DNA of 64,000 nt from Cyprinodon diabolis. Lineage: Eukaryota; Chordata; Actinopteri; Cyprinodontiformes; Cyprinodontidae. Below, piece after piece: positions 61,996 through 64,000 of the stretch. Position numbers and translations under genes: made by a program. Under the pieces are notes generated by a model. That model was given only the letters and a program-made list of their open reading frames with translations. It made no database searches and was not told where the DNA came from. Numbering within the stretch: position 1 is the stretch's first letter; every line of letters begins with the position of its first letter. The stretch is taken from assembly GCA_030533445.1 (NCBI GenBank), contig CM060076.1, positions 8,309,501 to 8,373,500 of the forward strand, read 5' to 3'.

Positions 61996-62426
61996 ATGAA
62001 GTTAACAGGGCTTTTTCTTCTGCTCATGGTTACCATAATGGCTCAACCTGGAGAGGTTTTTTTTTTAGATTGCTTGCTACGCGAATTGGTCATTCCATTA
62101 ATTGCATTTCAAAGTAAGGACCTAAACTTTAGGTCCTAAAGTCTTATTTTGTTGATTAAATGTCGGTTCAATAACAGTGAATACAGCACACAGAAATATT
62201 AAAGTTGTATGATCTGTGTAAAACTGTTTATTGAATTAGGCTATGTATTAGAAATAGACTTTATTTCTAAGTTTGTCCTTTTTCATTTATTAATGTAGAA
62301 TTCTTCCTTCATTAGCCTCATTCATCTTTGACATGGAGTGGACCGAGCAGCACAGGAGAAACTGGACCAGCAGCAGCTTGATGAACTTCAGTTTATCACA
62401 AGTTTGTTGAAAATCGCTTCAACTAA
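61996..62426 (+). pseudogene. Piscidin-family pseudogene E
   Basis: TTTGCAG and an ATG one base later open a signal peptide (MKLTGLFLLLMVTIMAQPGE) clearly of gene C type. A ten-T run at about 62,055-62,064 then shifts the frame, and the mature region is lost in the reading frame, although the nucleotide sequence still aligns with gene C down to the donor at AAAGTAAGGACC. The last exon (about 62,317-62,426) aligns with the gene C prodomain exon but has indels, including loss of most of the basic KKRRHG region. AATAAA remains at 62,571-62,576. No promoter module is seen upstream. Confidence 0.85.
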
Positions 62427-62576
62427 ACTGGATCTCAGAGAATCTTCTCTATAAGCATATGAAGGTACCCAAAGCTGGATGTGTTAATCAATAATTGAAA
62501 ATATATCCACAGTTGTCTTTTCTCATCAAGTTTTTTTCATTCATTTACTTTGTCAGGCTGCCACAATTTCAATAAA

Positions 62577-63319
62577 CGTGATTTGCCTAAATATGAGCCT
62601 TCATTTTTTATTTCTAAATTTATGAACATGTCACGATCTTGGAAGATTTAGGTCTGTGAAATTATTTATTTAGGAATATGGGGCATTGTTATCTTTTAAA
62701 TCATTTTACCACTGTACATTTTAGGCCTCTTGAGTTAGAATGAACAGTTTTCACACAATGGGATGATCAAATCAAAAGATTAAATATATAAATAGCGTTT
62801 TCAGAACTCTTATGCCAATAAGTCTAAAAAACAAAAAAAAATGCTTTGTCTCTATTTTTGAAATCATAATATCCAAGAAATCATGAGCTACTGTGTTCTT
62901 GGGAAATGATTTACTTGGTGATTTTTCATTGAAGAGCAGGGAGGCCAAACTTCCCCAGTTCATTTAATAAAGTAATTGGTCAACTATGCACTATTAAACT
63001 TCATGAAAGTAGTGTTTAAACTGAATTAAATGTGCACTAAATTGCCCTAATTTCATGAATATAGTTCACATTAATCAGCTTTTGAACCCGCTCCTGGACA
63101 TGATTTACCCTCACACATCTTATAATCTTATAAAACTACAAGCAGATGTGTCTCACTACTTTGATGGTTCTGATGCACACATGCTGTTGTGCAAAGAAAT
63201 AGTTAAAAAACTGGTGGAAATGATTGGCAATTAGTAATAAGGGCACAATGGTTCTGCAGGTGGGGAACATAGACCATTTCTCAGTACTTGGTAGTATTTT
63301 CACACTTGGCAGACTTAAC
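62577..63319. other. Unannotated DNA
   Basis: Nothing recognised. Confidence 0.4.
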
Positions 63320-64000
63320 AGCTCACAGAAGTGGCTCAGGTAATGCGGCTAATCCAGGATGACACATCAATGCGAGCTGTGGCAAGAAGGTTTGCTGTGT
63401 CTCTCAGCATAGTGTCCAGAGGCTGGAGGTAATACCAGGAACATGTTAGTTCACAAGGAGATGTGGAGGAGGATGTAGGAGTGCAACAACACTGGAGCAG
63501 GACCGGTACCTCTGCCTTTGTGCAAGGAGGAACAGGAGGAACACTGCCACAACCCTACCAAATGACCTGCAGAAGGCCACAAATGTGCATCTTTCTGCAC
63601 ACGGTTAGAAAGGGTATCCTTGAGGATAGTATGAGGGCCTGACATCCAAAAACGGAGGTTGTGCTCACAGCCACACCATGCAGGGCGTTTGACAATTGCT
63701 AGAAGACATTAGGATAGGCAAATTTGCCACTGTGGTTCTGTGCTCTTCAGAGATGAAAGCAGGTAGAATGACTGTCATTAGGTACCAAGAAAAGATCCTC
63801 AGACCACTTGTGAGACCATATGTTTTTGTGGTTGGTCATGGATTCCTCCTAATGCAGGACTATGCTAATCCTATTGTGGGTGAAGTGTGTCAGCAGTTCC
63901 TGCAGGATGAAGGCATTGAATCTATGGACTGGCCCACCCATTCCCCAGAGCTGAATCCGATTCAGCAAATCTAGGACATCAATCCAGTGTCCCATTGCAC
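63320..64000 (+). pseudogene. Decayed Tc1/mariner-like transposase, cut by window end
   Basis: Read across frames, an N-terminal helix-turn-helix-like SMRAVARRFAVSLSIVSR (about 63,371-63,424) is followed after many stops by VVGHGFLLMQDYANPIVGEV and MDWPTHSPELNPIQQI (63,822-63,971). These are the second and third catalytic regions of a Tc1-like DDE domain; the third has Gln where Glu is expected (ELNPIQ versus DLNPIE). A stop follows at 63,972. Non-functional; right end lies outside the window. Confidence 0.8.

Overview
The window is nuclear DNA from a bony fish, most likely a percomorph teleost. Three things point there: a cluster of piscidin-type antimicrobial peptide genes, LINEs matching the fish Rex3 (RTE clade) and Rex6 (R4 clade, endonuclease-like C terminus) families, and an abundance of Tc1, hAT and pogo-like DNA transposons, L2 LINE tails and (TA)n arrays. 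The species cannot be named from the sequence alone. There is no bacterial, phage, plasmid or CRISPR signal; most of the window is A/T-rich non-coding DNA.

Layout. 1-17,260: single-copy-looking DNA with scattered repeats (an L2 LINE end at 3.6-4.5 kb, a hAT MITE at 5.5 kb, a hAT-like element at 7.5-8.1 kb, a solo LTR at 10.4-11.4 kb, L2 tails at 15.4-16.6 kb). 17,261-20,488: (TA)n - Rex3 - (TA)n - Rex6 - (TA)n, all on the + strand. 21.6-27.1 kb: decayed Tc1, hAT, Rex3 and other LINE fragments, plus an apparently intact Tc1 transposon with an uninterrupted 343-residue transposase (24,292-25,539). 27-40 kb: gene desert with a few decayed repeats. 40.35-44.68 kb: a four-level nest of repeats (old interspersed repeat, then solo LTR, then hAT, then pogo-like transposon), supported by target duplications, host-repeat continuity and terminal inverted repeats.

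The biological core is 45-62.6 kb: a piscidin-family cluster. Four genes have open reading frames and consistent splice sites (45,144-45,550 on the minus strand; 47,777-48,196, 53,324-53,806 and 55,847-56,263 on the plus strand). There is also a frameshifted pseudogene (61,996-62,426) and an isolated signal-peptide exon relic (51,651-51,707). Each gene has a non-coding first exon, a second exon that begins one base before the ATG and carries the signal peptide and start of the mature peptide, then a phase-2 intron and a last exon with the end of the mature peptide and a Gln/Asp/Glu-rich prodomain. The first two genes are head to head. All four promoters share a two-box module (a box around ATCACGTT and a TTGCAAA box, 15-17 bp apart) about 40-47 bp upstream of a TATA-like sequence, so the cluster is probably co-regulated. 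Three genes encode recognisable amphipathic cationic peptides. The fourth (47,777-48,196) keeps the signal, promoter, intron phase and prodomain but has a proline-containing, non-helical-looking mature segment, and is the best candidate for something undescribed. A 798-bp solo LTR sits in the first intron of the 55.8 kb gene, and several hAT elements lie between the genes. The window ends in a decayed Tc1-like transposase.
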